Source of the DNA: an uncultured Prevotella sp.
GTDB taxonomy: Bacteria > Bacteroidota > Bacteroidia > Bacteroidales > Bacteroidaceae
NCBI GenBank assembly: GCA_902491375.1
Contig: CABUHE010000046.1
Location: 1-9,294, forward strand
Direction: 5' to 3'
DNA length: 9,294 nucleotides
Shown piece by piece: positions 1-5,843 of this stretch (the stretch's first letter is position 1; each line of letters opens with the position of its first letter). The position numbers and the translations under genes are program-made. The notes beneath the pieces are model-generated. The model was given only the letters and a program-made list of their open reading frames with translations, was not told where the DNA came from and ran no database searches.

Positions 1-28
1 ATCAGGCAAAGGTATCAAATCTATATGA

Positions 29-184
29 TATAAACTAATTATGAACATCTACTTAAGGAATTATGCGAAAGATACAGACGGATTGTTTGCCCGGATTGTC
101 GGGAAGATTAGCGCACTTACAATCCTGCAATATATTAACTATAAAAATGAGAGACCCATTGGTAGAGTTAAATATGCGCTAATT
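29..184 (+). pseudogene. C-terminal remnant of a transposase (IS982-like?)
   Basis: Reading from 29 (first ATG at 41) to the TAA at 182-184 gives about 50 residues. They include NYAKDTDGLFARI followed by ISALTILQYINYKNERPIG and end KYALI. I recall this pattern (NYAK, then RI..KI.ALT.LQYIN, then PI...K) as the extreme C-terminus of DDE transposases of the IS982 type common in Bacteroidales; the family name is from memory. The frame has a TGA at 26-28 immediately upstream, and the other two frames close within 45 bases, so no intact transposase enters from the left. It is probably a decayed or frameshifted copy whose catalytic part lies outside the window or is lost. The alternative is a short unrelated hypothetical ORF starting at 41. 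Confidence 0.45.
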
Positions 185-201
185 TAATTCCGCCAACGGG
201 T
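185..201. mobile_element. Possible terminal end of the IS remnant
   Basis: Seventeen bases after the transposase-like stop, the minus strand reads ACCCGTTGGCGGAATTAAA, starting at 201 and running inward. A terminal repeat beginning ACCC close behind the transposase stop is what an IS982-type right end would look like. The matching left end is not in the window, so neither the pairing nor a target duplication can be seen. This is a tentative boundary between mobile and resident DNA. Confidence 0.25.
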
Positions 202-242
202 AATATTAATTGTCAAACCGTAAACCTTAACGGTTGTTTCTG

Positions 243-1667
243 TCATGCCAGCCCCATATCCTTGGCCTTTTCCACCAACAGAGCCATCAGTGGCTCACGT
301 TCATTGGGCACACTGTTGTCGAGTACAGCGTCCTTGAGAGTCTTTTTAAGGACACCGACCTCATGAGAAGGCTTCAAGTGGAACATTTCCATTATCTCAT
401 TGCCGTCGATACACGGCTGCAACAGCCGCTTGTAGTCCTTCTCCTTCAGGTCGTACAATTTTGAGCGGACTATGCGGAAATTCTCAAGAAAATGCTTCTT
501 GCGCACCTCGTTCTTGCTCGTTATGTCGGCTTCGCAAAGCGTCATGAGGTCGTCTATGTCATCGCCCGCGTCATTGAGCAGACGCCTCACAGCGCTGTCG
601 GTAACCACCTCGTCAGCAATAACAATGGGGCGCATGTGCAGGTCGACAAGTTTCCTGACATACTTCATCTTCGCGTCCATCGGCAGTTTAAGTCGTCTGA
701 AAATTTCAGGAACCATCTTTGCGCCTACATAGTTGTGGTTGTGGAACGTCCATCCTACCGAGTTGCTCCAGCGTTTGGTCTTAGGCTTACCGATATCGTG
801 CAGCAGAGCAGCCCAGCGCAGCCACAGGTTGTCCGACTGGCGGCTCACGTTGTCGAGCACCTCCAACGTATGGTAAAAGTTATTTTTGTGCGCACGGCCG
901 TTGCGTGTCTCTACAATGTCAAGATTAGTAAGTTCGGGCAGTATGCGCGCCAGCAGTCCGCAGCGGTGCAGGTCGACAAATCCCTTGCTCGGCGCAGCCG
1001 TCATCATTATCTTGTTTAGCTCTTCCTGTATGCGTTCTCCGCTTATTATCTTTATTCTGTCGGCATTGCGTGCCAATGCGTCAAACGTCTCGTCTTCGAT
1101 AAAAAAGTTAAGCTGTGTGGCGAAACGGATGCAGCGAAGCATACGCAGCGGATCGTCAGAGAAAGTTATATCCGGGTCCATCGGCGTACGTATAATGCCG
1201 TCCTCAAGGTCAGCCAGACCGTCAAACGGGTCTACAAGCTCACCGAACCGCGGGCCGTTCAGACACACGGCAAGAGCGTTTATGGTAAAGTCGCGGCGGT
1301 TCTGGTCGTCCTCCAGAGTACCGTCTTCAACTATTGGCTTGCGCGAATCGTGACTGTAACTCTCCTTGCGTGCGCCGACAAACTCGACTTCAAGATTCTT
1401 GAACTTTACCTGGGCTGTACCGAAATTGCGGAAAACAGAAATTTTCGCACGCTTGCCGAGCTCCTCTTTCAGAGCTTCGGCAATACGTATGCCACTGCCT
1501 ACGACAACAACATCGATGTCGTTAGACGGACGTTCTAGAAAAAGATCGCGCACATAGCCCCCTACAACATAACATTCAAGCCCCAGAGAGTCGGCCGCAG
1601 ATGATATTTTATGGAAAATGTCTTTATCAAGTAAATTCGCCAAATCGGCGTCGGATAATAACTTCAT
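243..1667 (-). CDS. cca: CCA-adding tRNA nucleotidyltransferase with HD domain
   Basis: This cytoplasmic enzyme adds or repairs the 3' CCA end of tRNAs using CTP and ATP. With the start at 1667 it has 474 residues. The head domain shows GGYVRD at 36-41, the metal-binding pair D50/D52 in NDID, RRDFTINA at 124-131 and DDPLRMLR at 171-178, the class II nucleotidyltransferase signatures; GERIQEEL follows at 210-217. An HD phosphohydrolase domain follows, with H266, LLHDIGKP at 288-295 (H290/D291) and HNH at 309-311. Order and length fit the HD-containing bacterial family. The frame can be extended to an ATG at 1712, but a TACTTTTG promoter element at 1699-1692 would put the transcript start near 1685, so the inner ATG is preferred; the extra 15 residues are hydrophobic and unlike the family. 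In other lineages some relatives are poly(A) polymerases or split A- and CC-adding enzymes, which the sequence alone does not exclude. Confidence 0.93.
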   Translation of the reverse strand: MKLLSDADLANLLDKDIFHKISSAADSLGLECYVVGGYVRDLFLERPSNDIDVVVVGSGIRIAEALKEELGKRAKISVFRNFGTAQVKFKNLEVEFVGARKESYSHDSRKPIVEDGTLEDDQNRRDFTINALAVCLNGPRFGELVDPFDGLADLEDGIIRTPMDPDITFSDDPLRMLRCIRFATQLNFFIEDETFDALARNADRIKIISGERIQEELNKIMMTAAPSKGFVDLHRCGLLARILPELTNLDIVETRNGRAHKNNFYHTLEVLDNVSRQSDNLWLRWAALLHDIGKPKTKRWSNSVGWTFHNHNYVGAKMVPEIFRRLKLPMDAKMKYVRKLVDLHMRPIVIADEVVTDSAVRRLLNDAGDDIDDLMTLCEADITSKNEVRKKHFLENFRIVRSKLYDLKEKDYKRLLQPCIDGNEIMEMFHLKPSHEVGVLKKTLKDAVLDNSVPNEREPLMALLVEKAKDMGLA

Positions 1668-1691
1668 AATCAATAATTTGATAAGCGGCTG

Positions 1692-1699
1692 CAAAAGTA
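1692..1699 (-). promoter_or_regulatory. Predicted Bacteroidetes -7 element for cca
   Basis: The minus strand reads TACTTTTG followed by C, a full match to the TAnnTTTG -7 consensus of the Bacteroidetes primary sigma factor. A clear -33 TTTG is lacking: TGTG sits 21 bases upstream. The predicted transcript start near 1685 lies between the two candidate ATGs at 1712 and 1667, which favours 1667. Confidence 0.5.
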
Positions 1700-1712
1700 C
1701 GAAAAATTTCAT

Positions 1713-1720
1713 TATTTTTG
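1713..1720 (+). promoter_or_regulatory. Predicted -7 element for the 1765 lipoprotein gene
   Basis: TATTTTTG followed by C matches TAnnTTTG and lies about 45 bases before the ATG at 1765. The predicted transcript start is near 1727, giving a leader of roughly 38 bases. No good -33 TTTG is visible. It lies 13 bases from the oppositely oriented cca element, so RNA polymerase bound at one promoter should occlude the other. Confidence 0.45.
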
Positions 1721-1764
1721 CACAGGATTTATATCATCTTTGACAAATATTCAAACTAGAAATT

Positions 1765-2232
1765 ATGAGAACCAGAAACATGACAACAATATTCGCCCTG
1801 ATCGCTATGCTTTTGCTGGCAAGCTGCGGCGGAAATTCCATAGACAAAAAGGCCGGAGAACTGCTTAACGAGGCACAGGCTGAATTTGAGAGCGGTGAAT
1901 ATACCAAGGCAATATCCACAATCGACTCTCTCAGGAAAAAATTTCCTAAAGCCATCGAGGCACGCAAAAAGGCTTTGAGCCTGTATCAGCAAGTTGAGCT
2001 AAAACGCGCGGAGCTGCGTGTGCAGGACGCTGACACCGTGCTGCAACGTGTAGAGCAGGAATATCAGAAGATGAAAGCCACAGTAGACGGTCTTAAGAGC
2101 AAGGGCGCGGCTACCGTAGACCAGCTGCGCAACGTAAATCTGCTGAGAGTGAAACGCGATTCTCTCAAAACAGTCTTCGACGTTGAATGTGCAAAAATCA
2201 AATATATCAAAAAGAAAATGGAGGAAAACTAA
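1765..2232 (+). CDS. Small TPR/coiled-coil lipoprotein, function unknown
   Basis: A 155-residue lipoprotein precursor. A basic N-terminus (MRTRN), a hydrophobic stretch at 7-19 and the lipobox LLASC ending at C21 predict signal peptidase II cleavage and lipid anchoring. Residues about 30-75 resemble one tetratricopeptide repeat (alternating Ala/Leu helix positions, ESGEYTKAISTIDSLRKKFP), and the remainder to 155 is charged, heptad-rich helix, probably coiled coil. ATG 1780 (M6) would also keep a signal peptide, but the longer start retains the usual basic n-region. The gene stands alone: cca is divergent, and the next gene is 160 bases away with its own promoter-like element. A structural or scaffolding envelope role is possible, but nothing points to a specific function. 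Confidence 0.85.
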   Translation: MRTRNMTTIFALIAMLLLASCGGNSIDKKAGELLNEAQAEFESGEYTKAISTIDSLRKKFPKAIEARKKALSLYQQVELKRAELRVQDADTVLQRVEQEYQKMKATVDGLKSKGAATVDQLRNVNLLRVKRDSLKTVFDVECAKIKYIKKKMEEN

Positions 2233-2265
2233 TAAAGCAACAAGCCTTGTATCAGCCATGCAGAA

Positions 2266-2297
2266 GCCGCTTTACTGCAGGCTGTTGCAAAAGCGGC
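2266..2297 (+). terminator. Hairpin downstream of the lipoprotein gene (U-tract missing)
   Basis: GCCGCTTT (2266-2273) pairs with AAAGCGGC (2290-2297). After a 2-base bulge, TGCA (2276-2279) pairs with TGCA (2286-2289) around a 6-base loop. It starts 34 bases after the stop, where a terminator is expected, but no T-run follows. It is better read as a weak terminator or a 3'-end-stabilising hairpin than as a classic intrinsic terminator. Confidence 0.35.
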
Positions 2298-2325
2298 CGC
2301 ATGCTGAATGATAAAAAAACTTTAA

Positions 2326-2360
2326 CTTCTTTAACTCCTTAAGCTTCTTTAACTCCTTAA
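2326..2360 (+). repeat. Two tandem copies of a 17-bp sequence, period 18
   Basis: CTTCTTTAACTCCTTAA occurs exactly at 2326-2342 and again at 2344-2360, separated by one G; a degenerate partial copy (ACTTTAA) precedes them. The array ends 7 bases before the predicted -7 element of the DUF1599 gene, covering the place where a -33 box and upstream contacts would be. Similar CTTTAACTCC strings are, from memory, frequent in Bacteroides and Prevotella spacers. Confidence 0.8.
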
Positions 2361-2367
2361 ATATATT

Positions 2368-2375
2368 TATCTTTG
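2368..2375 (+). promoter_or_regulatory. Predicted -7 element for the DUF1599-DoxX-tpiA operon
   Basis: TATCTTTG followed by C is a full match to TAnnTTTG. The predicted transcript start is near 2382, 13 bases before the ATG at 2395 and downstream of the alternative GTG at 2380. The -33 position falls inside the tandem repeat and has no clear TTTG (TTTA at 2348 is 16 bases away). Confidence 0.55.
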
Positions 2376-2394
2376 CACCGTGAAATTGGGACTT

Positions 2395-2946
2395 ATGGCA
2401 AAAGACACTTCAAAAACAGAGGAACAGTTCAAAACTGCGATGGCTGAATGCCGCTCACTATTCGAGAAAAAGCTGCACGACTACGGCCCATCGTGGCGAA
2501 TCCTGCGCCCGTCGTCGCTCACCGACCAGCTTTACATTAAAGCAAGGCGCATCAGAAGTCTTGAAGTGAAAAAAGAATCATACGTCGGTGAAGGCATAAA
2601 GCCCGAATTCATTGCTTTGATAAACTACGGCATCGTAGGACTTATCCAGCTCGACAAAGGTTTTGCCGACAAACCCGACATAACCAACGAAGAGGCAATG
2701 AAGCTGTATGACAAGTTTGCCGACGAGGCCCTGCAGCTCATGCTTAAAAAGAACCACGACTATGACGAGGCGTGGCGACTGATGAGAGTGAGCAGCTATA
2801 CAGACTTCATACTAACCAAGATAACACGTGTCAAGGAAATAGAGGACCTCAACGGAGAGACATTAGTCTCTGAAGGGATTGGTTCAAACTATATGGACAT
2901 TATCAACTACGCGGTATTCGGCGTAATAAAACTAAGTTATGAATAA
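2395..2946 (+). CDS. DUF1599-family protein with two domain copies
   Basis: A 183-residue soluble, mainly helical protein made of two related halves. HDYGPSWRILRPSSLTD (28-44) matches HDYDEAWRLMRVSSYTD (121-137). Each is followed by an R-I/V-x-x-x-E helix, then a GEGIKPEFIALINY or SEGIGSNYMDIINY segment (66-79, 159-172) and a G-I/V-I-L helix. I recognise this as DUF1599, which in Bacteroidetes usually occurs as such a tandem pair; the activity is unknown. DUF1599-like domains have been listed among nucleotide-modification-associated domains, but nothing here shows catalysis. ATG 2395 is chosen over GTG 2380 because the promoter element predicts a transcript start near 2382. The stop TAA directly abuts the ATG of the next gene, so translational coupling with the membrane protein is likely. 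Confidence 0.85.
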   Translation: MAKDTSKTEEQFKTAMAECRSLFEKKLHDYGPSWRILRPSSLTDQLYIKARRIRSLEVKKESYVGEGIKPEFIALINYGIVGLIQLDKGFADKPDITNEEAMKLYDKFADEALQLMLKKNHDYDEAWRLMRVSSYTDFILTKITRVKEIEDLNGETLVSEGIGSNYMDIINYAVFGVIKLSYE

Positions 2947-5025
2947 ATGAGCGCGAAGAAAGTCACAATAGGACTCTGCGTAAATCTCTGCCGTCTGATC
3001 GTTTCGCTGACGTTCATCTTCTCTGGTTACGTTAAGGCAATCGACCCGCTCGGCACCCAATACAAACTGCAAGACTATCTGGAGGTGATGCAGTTGGCGT
3101 CCTATATTCCTGACTATCTTACGCTTGCAGCGTCTGTCCTGCTCGGCGCCATTGAGTTCTGCCTTGGAGTATTCCTGCTGTTCGCCATACGTCGCCGGCT
3201 TGTAACAAGACTGATTCTGCTGTTCATGGCCATCATGACACCGCTCACTCTGTGGCTGGCTCTTGATAATCCGATCAAGGACTGCGGATGTTTCGGCGAT
3301 GCGGTCGTGCTGACCAACTGGGAGACTTTCTACAAGAACATCGTACTCCTGGCAGCTACGATACTGCTTGTAAGGCGTCCGCCGATGATGCCTAAGTTCA
3401 TTAGCCGGACAAACCAGTGGATAGTCATCAACTACACGATACTGTTCATCCTCATTTCAAGCATACTAAGCCTGTACACGCTGCCGACATTCGACTTCCG
3501 TCCATACTATATCGGCGCGAATATAAAGAAAGGTATGGAAATACCTGAAGGTGCTCCGCAGCCTGAATTTGAGACAACATTCATCCTCGAAAAGAACGGA
3601 CAGCGCAAAGAGTTTACCTTAGAGAACTATCCGGACTCAACGTGGACATTCATAGACAGTAAGACTATTCAGACTAAAGAAGGCTACGTGCCGCCGATTC
3701 ACGACTTTTCAATACAGACGACTGACACCGGCGACGACATTACAGACAGCGTTCTTACTTATAAAGGATACTCGTTCCTGTTCATATCGCCGCACTTAGA
3801 GAATGCCGACGACTCCAACTTCGGAGAAATAGACGGTATTTATGAGTACTGTCTTGAACACAAATATCCGTTCTACGCACTTACTGCAAGCACCGGCGAG
3901 GCAATACAATACTGGCGGGACATAACCGGAGCGGACTACAACTTCTTCAATACGGACGAGACAACGCTTAAAACTATAATAAGAAGCAATCCCGGTCTGC
4001 TATTGCTGAAAGACGGAACGATAATAGGCAAGTGGAGTCATAACGACCTGCCTGAACTTAATGAAAAGTCGCCACGGCTTGAAAAGACAGAATACGGCAC
4101 AATGCCTGAGCACTCGGTAACAAAGAAAATATCCAAGATTCTGCTTTGGTACATACTGCCGCTGATACTTCTTACATTTGCCGACAGAACCTGGAAACTG
4201 ACTCAATGGGTACGAAGAAAAGAACATTCTAACAGAATATATCAACTTTTAAAAGGGAAAAAGAAAATGAGAAAGAAAATTGTAGCAGGTAACTGGAAAA
4301 TGAACATGAACCTGCAAGACGGAATTGCTCTTGCAAAAGAACTTAACGACAAACTTACAAGCGAGAAATCTAACTGCGGCGTTATTATCTGCACGCCGTT
4401 TATCCACCTTGCAAGCATCGCACAGTTCCTTAACCAGGACGTTATCGGACTTGGTGCAGAGAACTGCGCTGACAAAGAAAAAGGAGCTTACACTGGCGAG
4501 GTTTCAGCTGAAATGGTTAAGAGCACCGGCGCACAATACGTAATTCTCGGCCACTCAGAGCGCCGCGGATATTACGCAGAGACTCCCGAAATACTGAAAG
4601 AGAAAGTGCTTCTCGCACTGAAGAACGGTCTGAAGGTTATCTTCTGCATCGGCGAAAGCCTTGAGGAAAGAGAAGCAGGCAAGCAGAACGAAGTCGTAAA
4701 GGCTGAGCTCGAAGGCAGCGTATTCAACCTCACAGAGGAAGAGTTCAGAAACATAGTAATCGCTTACGAGCCAATCTGGGCTATCGGAACAGGCAAGACT
4801 GCAACAGCTGATCAGGCTGAGGAAATACACGCTTACATCCGCAGCATCATCGCTGACAAATACGGAAAAGAAGTTGCTGAAGACACAACTATCCTCTATG
4901 GCGGCAGCTGCAAGGCAAGCAACGCTCCTGAACTGTTTGCTAAACCTGACATCGACGGTGGCCTTATCGGCGGCGCTTCACTCAAAGCTGCTGACTTCAT
5001 GGGCATCATCGACGCTTGGAAATAA
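2947..5025 (+). CDS. DoxX/MauE-like membrane protein fused in frame to triosephosphate isomerase
   Basis: One uninterrupted frame of 692 residues. Residues 1-145 form a DoxX/MauE-like bundle with helices at about 10-28, 57-80, 86-106 and 128-142 and a conserved-looking DCGCFGD at 112-118 (C113, C115). A fifth helix lies at 157-178. Residues about 200-380 are probably periplasmic and include a thioredoxin-like stretch: strand SFLFISP at 276-282, then SNPGLLLLKDGTIIGKW at 347-363 with a likely cis-Pro at 349. The CxxC site is replaced by a cysteine-free SPHLENADD. A sixth helix at about 394-412 ends in basic residues (WVRRKEH), putting the C-terminus in the cytoplasm. Residues 441-692 are a whole triosephosphate isomerase. 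I recall the membrane part as the BT_3928-type family, normally a separate gene upstream of tpiA. Whether the joined protein is made is uncertain: the internal ATG at 4267 can start TPI alone, and one T fewer at 4247-4250 would end the membrane protein at residue 436. Confidence 0.8.
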   Translation: MSAKKVTIGLCVNLCRLIVSLTFIFSGYVKAIDPLGTQYKLQDYLEVMQLASYIPDYLTLAASVLLGAIEFCLGVFLLFAIRRRLVTRLILLFMAIMTPLTLWLALDNPIKDCGCFGDAVVLTNWETFYKNIVLLAATILLVRRPPMMPKFISRTNQWIVINYTILFILISSILSLYTLPTFDFRPYYIGANIKKGMEIPEGAPQPEFETTFILEKNGQRKEFTLENYPDSTWTFIDSKTIQTKEGYVPPIHDFSIQTTDTGDDITDSVLTYKGYSFLFISPHLENADDSNFGEIDGIYEYCLEHKYPFYALTASTGEAIQYWRDITGADYNFFNTDETTLKTIIRSNPGLLLLKDGTIIGKWSHNDLPELNEKSPRLEKTEYGTMPEHSVTKKISKILLWYILPLILLTFADRTWKLTQWVRRKEHSNRIYQLLKGKKKMRKKIVAGNWKMNMNLQDGIALAKELNDKLTSEKSNCGVIICTPFIHLASIAQFLNQDVIGLGAENCADKEKGAYTGEVSAEMVKSTGAQYVILGHSERRGYYAETPEILKEKVLLALKNGLKVIFCIGESLEEREAGKQNEVVKAELEGSVFNLTEEEFRNIVIAYEPIWAIGTGKTATADQAEEIHAYIRSIIADKYGKEVAEDTTILYGGSCKASNAPELFAKPDIDGGLIGGASLKAADFMGIIDAWK
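4267..5025 (+). CDS. tpiA: Triosephosphate isomerase, from the internal start
   Basis: This glycolytic enzyme interconverts dihydroxyacetone phosphate and glyceraldehyde 3-phosphate in the cytoplasm. From the internal ATG it has 252 residues, the normal full length. All key residues are present: N9 and K11 in GNWKMN, catalytic H96 in GHSERR, catalytic E168 in YEPIW, the flexible loop with AIGTGKT at 172-178, and the phosphate-binding segments YGGS (211-214) and GGAS (235-238). The sequence before the ATG (AAAAGGGAAAAAGAAA) is purine-rich and could serve as a ribosome binding site. Codon choice looks more restricted than in the membrane part (many AAC, AAG, CTT, GCT), as for a highly expressed gene. 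This entry is nested in the fused frame; either the internal start or the fusion could supply TPI, and no other tpiA is visible here. Confidence 0.93.
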   Translation: MRKKIVAGNWKMNMNLQDGIALAKELNDKLTSEKSNCGVIICTPFIHLASIAQFLNQDVIGLGAENCADKEKGAYTGEVSAEMVKSTGAQYVILGHSERRGYYAETPEILKEKVLLALKNGLKVIFCIGESLEEREAGKQNEVVKAELEGSVFNLTEEEFRNIVIAYEPIWAIGTGKTATADQAEEIHAYIRSIIADKYGKEVAEDTTILYGGSCKASNAPELFAKPDIDGGLIGGASLKAADFMGIIDAWK

Positions 5026-5040
5026 TTCTATTACTACAAT

Positions 5041-5096
5041 AAAAGAGCTGGCGGACGGACGCGCTTCTTAAGCGGGGCATCCGCCACACTCTTTTT
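5041..5096 (+). terminator. Long stem-loop terminator after tpiA
   Basis: AAAAGAG (5041-5047) pairs with CTCTTTT (5089-5095), and TGGCGGA (5049-5055) pairs with TCCGCCA (5080-5086), with a small internal loop between. Inside, CGCTT (5062-5066) pairs with AAGCG (5070-5074) around a CTT loop. The right arm ends in a T-run and the left arm begins with an A-run, so it could work on both strands. It begins 16 bases after the tpiA stop and should separate this operon from the SPOR gene. Confidence 0.85.
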
Positions 5097-5128
5097 AATA
5101 TGATTAATTAACCTAACAACAATCAACA

Positions 5129-5761
5129 ATGAAACAATTCGCCGTCATCTTACTTTTGGCATCAAGCTTTACGCTTCATGCAAAGGCACAGTCGTTTCTA
5201 AACGAACTAAGGGATAAGAAACCCGGACAAGGAACTGTGACCGTTATCCAAAGTCCTGAAATCGACGAATTGGTCAATAATGCCAAACTCGTGAGAAGCC
5301 AGCCAAAACCCGAAAAACAGGGAAAAGCTGACAAGCCGACAGTTACAGACAACAGGCCTGTGGCACATCACGAACAGACAAACAGAACCACACCTGAAAA
5401 CACACCTGTAAACAAAGAAACAACTCCTAAGCCGGAAACTGAAACCGTTCCTGACATTCCAACCATAGACACATCGAAGAAAGTGATGCGAGGAGGCAGG
5501 AAAATAACCGGTTACAGAGTACAGGCATATTCCGGAGGCAACTCAAGAGCAGACCGACAAAGAGCCGAAAACATCGGCAACGCCATTAAGATGAGATTCC
5601 CTGATCTCCCTATATACGTACATTTCTATTCTCCACGCTGGATTTGCCGCGTGGGCAATTTCCGCACTTATAAGGAAGCCAACGAAGTGCTCAAGGAGGT
5701 AAAGAGCATGGGCTACAGGCAAGCCTGCATAGTTAAAGGAAAAATTACAGTAGCATATTAA
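5129..5761 (+). CDS. Secreted SPOR-domain protein
   Basis: A 210-residue exported protein. Residues 1-20 form a Sec signal peptide with probable cleavage after AKA (20/21); there is no lipobox cysteine. Residues about 55-118 are a low-complexity linker rich in Pro, Thr, Lys and Glu. A C-terminal SPOR domain at about 127-207 begins GYRVQAYSGGNSR, contains RADRQRAENIGNAI and RVGNFRTYKEANEVLKE, and ends IVKGKI. SPOR domains bind peptidoglycan glycan strands stripped of stem peptides, often at division sites, so a periplasmic, cell-wall-associated location is expected; a division role is inference. The start at 5129 is the only one that keeps the whole signal peptide. The preceding terminator implies its own promoter, which I could not place. 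folE follows after 82 bases in the same direction and may be co-transcribed. Confidence 0.88.
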   Translation: MKQFAVILLLASSFTLHAKAQSFLNELRDKKPGQGTVTVIQSPEIDELVNNAKLVRSQPKPEKQGKADKPTVTDNRPVAHHEQTNRTTPENTPVNKETTPKPETETVPDIPTIDTSKKVMRGGRKITGYRVQAYSGGNSRADRQRAENIGNAIKMRFPDLPIYVHFYSPRWICRVGNFRTYKEANEVLKEVKSMGYRQACIVKGKITVAY

Positions 5762-5771
5762 TATTTGCCGT

Positions 5772-5814
5772 TGTCTGGCTGAATCACAAACAATCACAAA
5801 TCATAAGCCAGACA
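5772..5814 (+). repeat. Inverted repeat with tandem 10-mers in its loop, upstream of folE
   Basis: TGTCTGGCT (5772-5780) pairs with AGCCAGACA (5806-5814), a perfect 9-bp stem with a 25-base loop. The loop carries AATCACAAAC (5782-5791) followed directly by AATCACAAAT (5792-5801), two copies differing at one base. It fills about half of the gap between the SPOR gene and folE. There is no T-run, so it is not an obvious terminator; an operator, leader structure or processing site is possible. A near-match promoter element (TAATATTTG, one base too long) lies just upstream at 5759-5767. Confidence 0.55.
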
Positions 5815-5843
5815 GAGGCACAAAAATCCACATAAATTATAAA

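Noticed and set aside
214..236. Small inverted repeat AACCGT/ACGGTT just behind the cca stop as a terminator
   Set aside because: Only 6 bp with an 8-base loop and no T-run on the minus strand; too weak to call.
492..1019. 175-residue plus-strand frame opposite cca
   Set aside because: It is fully antisense to a gene with clear catalytic motifs, has no family resemblance and no promoter or leader signal.
1667..1712. Upstream ATG of cca adding 15 residues
   Set aside because: The predicted promoter lies inside this extension, and the added residues are a hydrophobic stretch not expected in the family.
2380..2394. GTG start adding five residues to the DUF1599 protein
   Set aside because: The predicted transcript start near 2382 would exclude it, and ATG 2395 gives a typical N-terminus.
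5762..5843. Folate or preQ1 riboswitch ahead of folE
   Set aside because: The stem-loop lacks the conserved cores of those riboswitches as I remember them; only an unclassified inverted repeat is supported.
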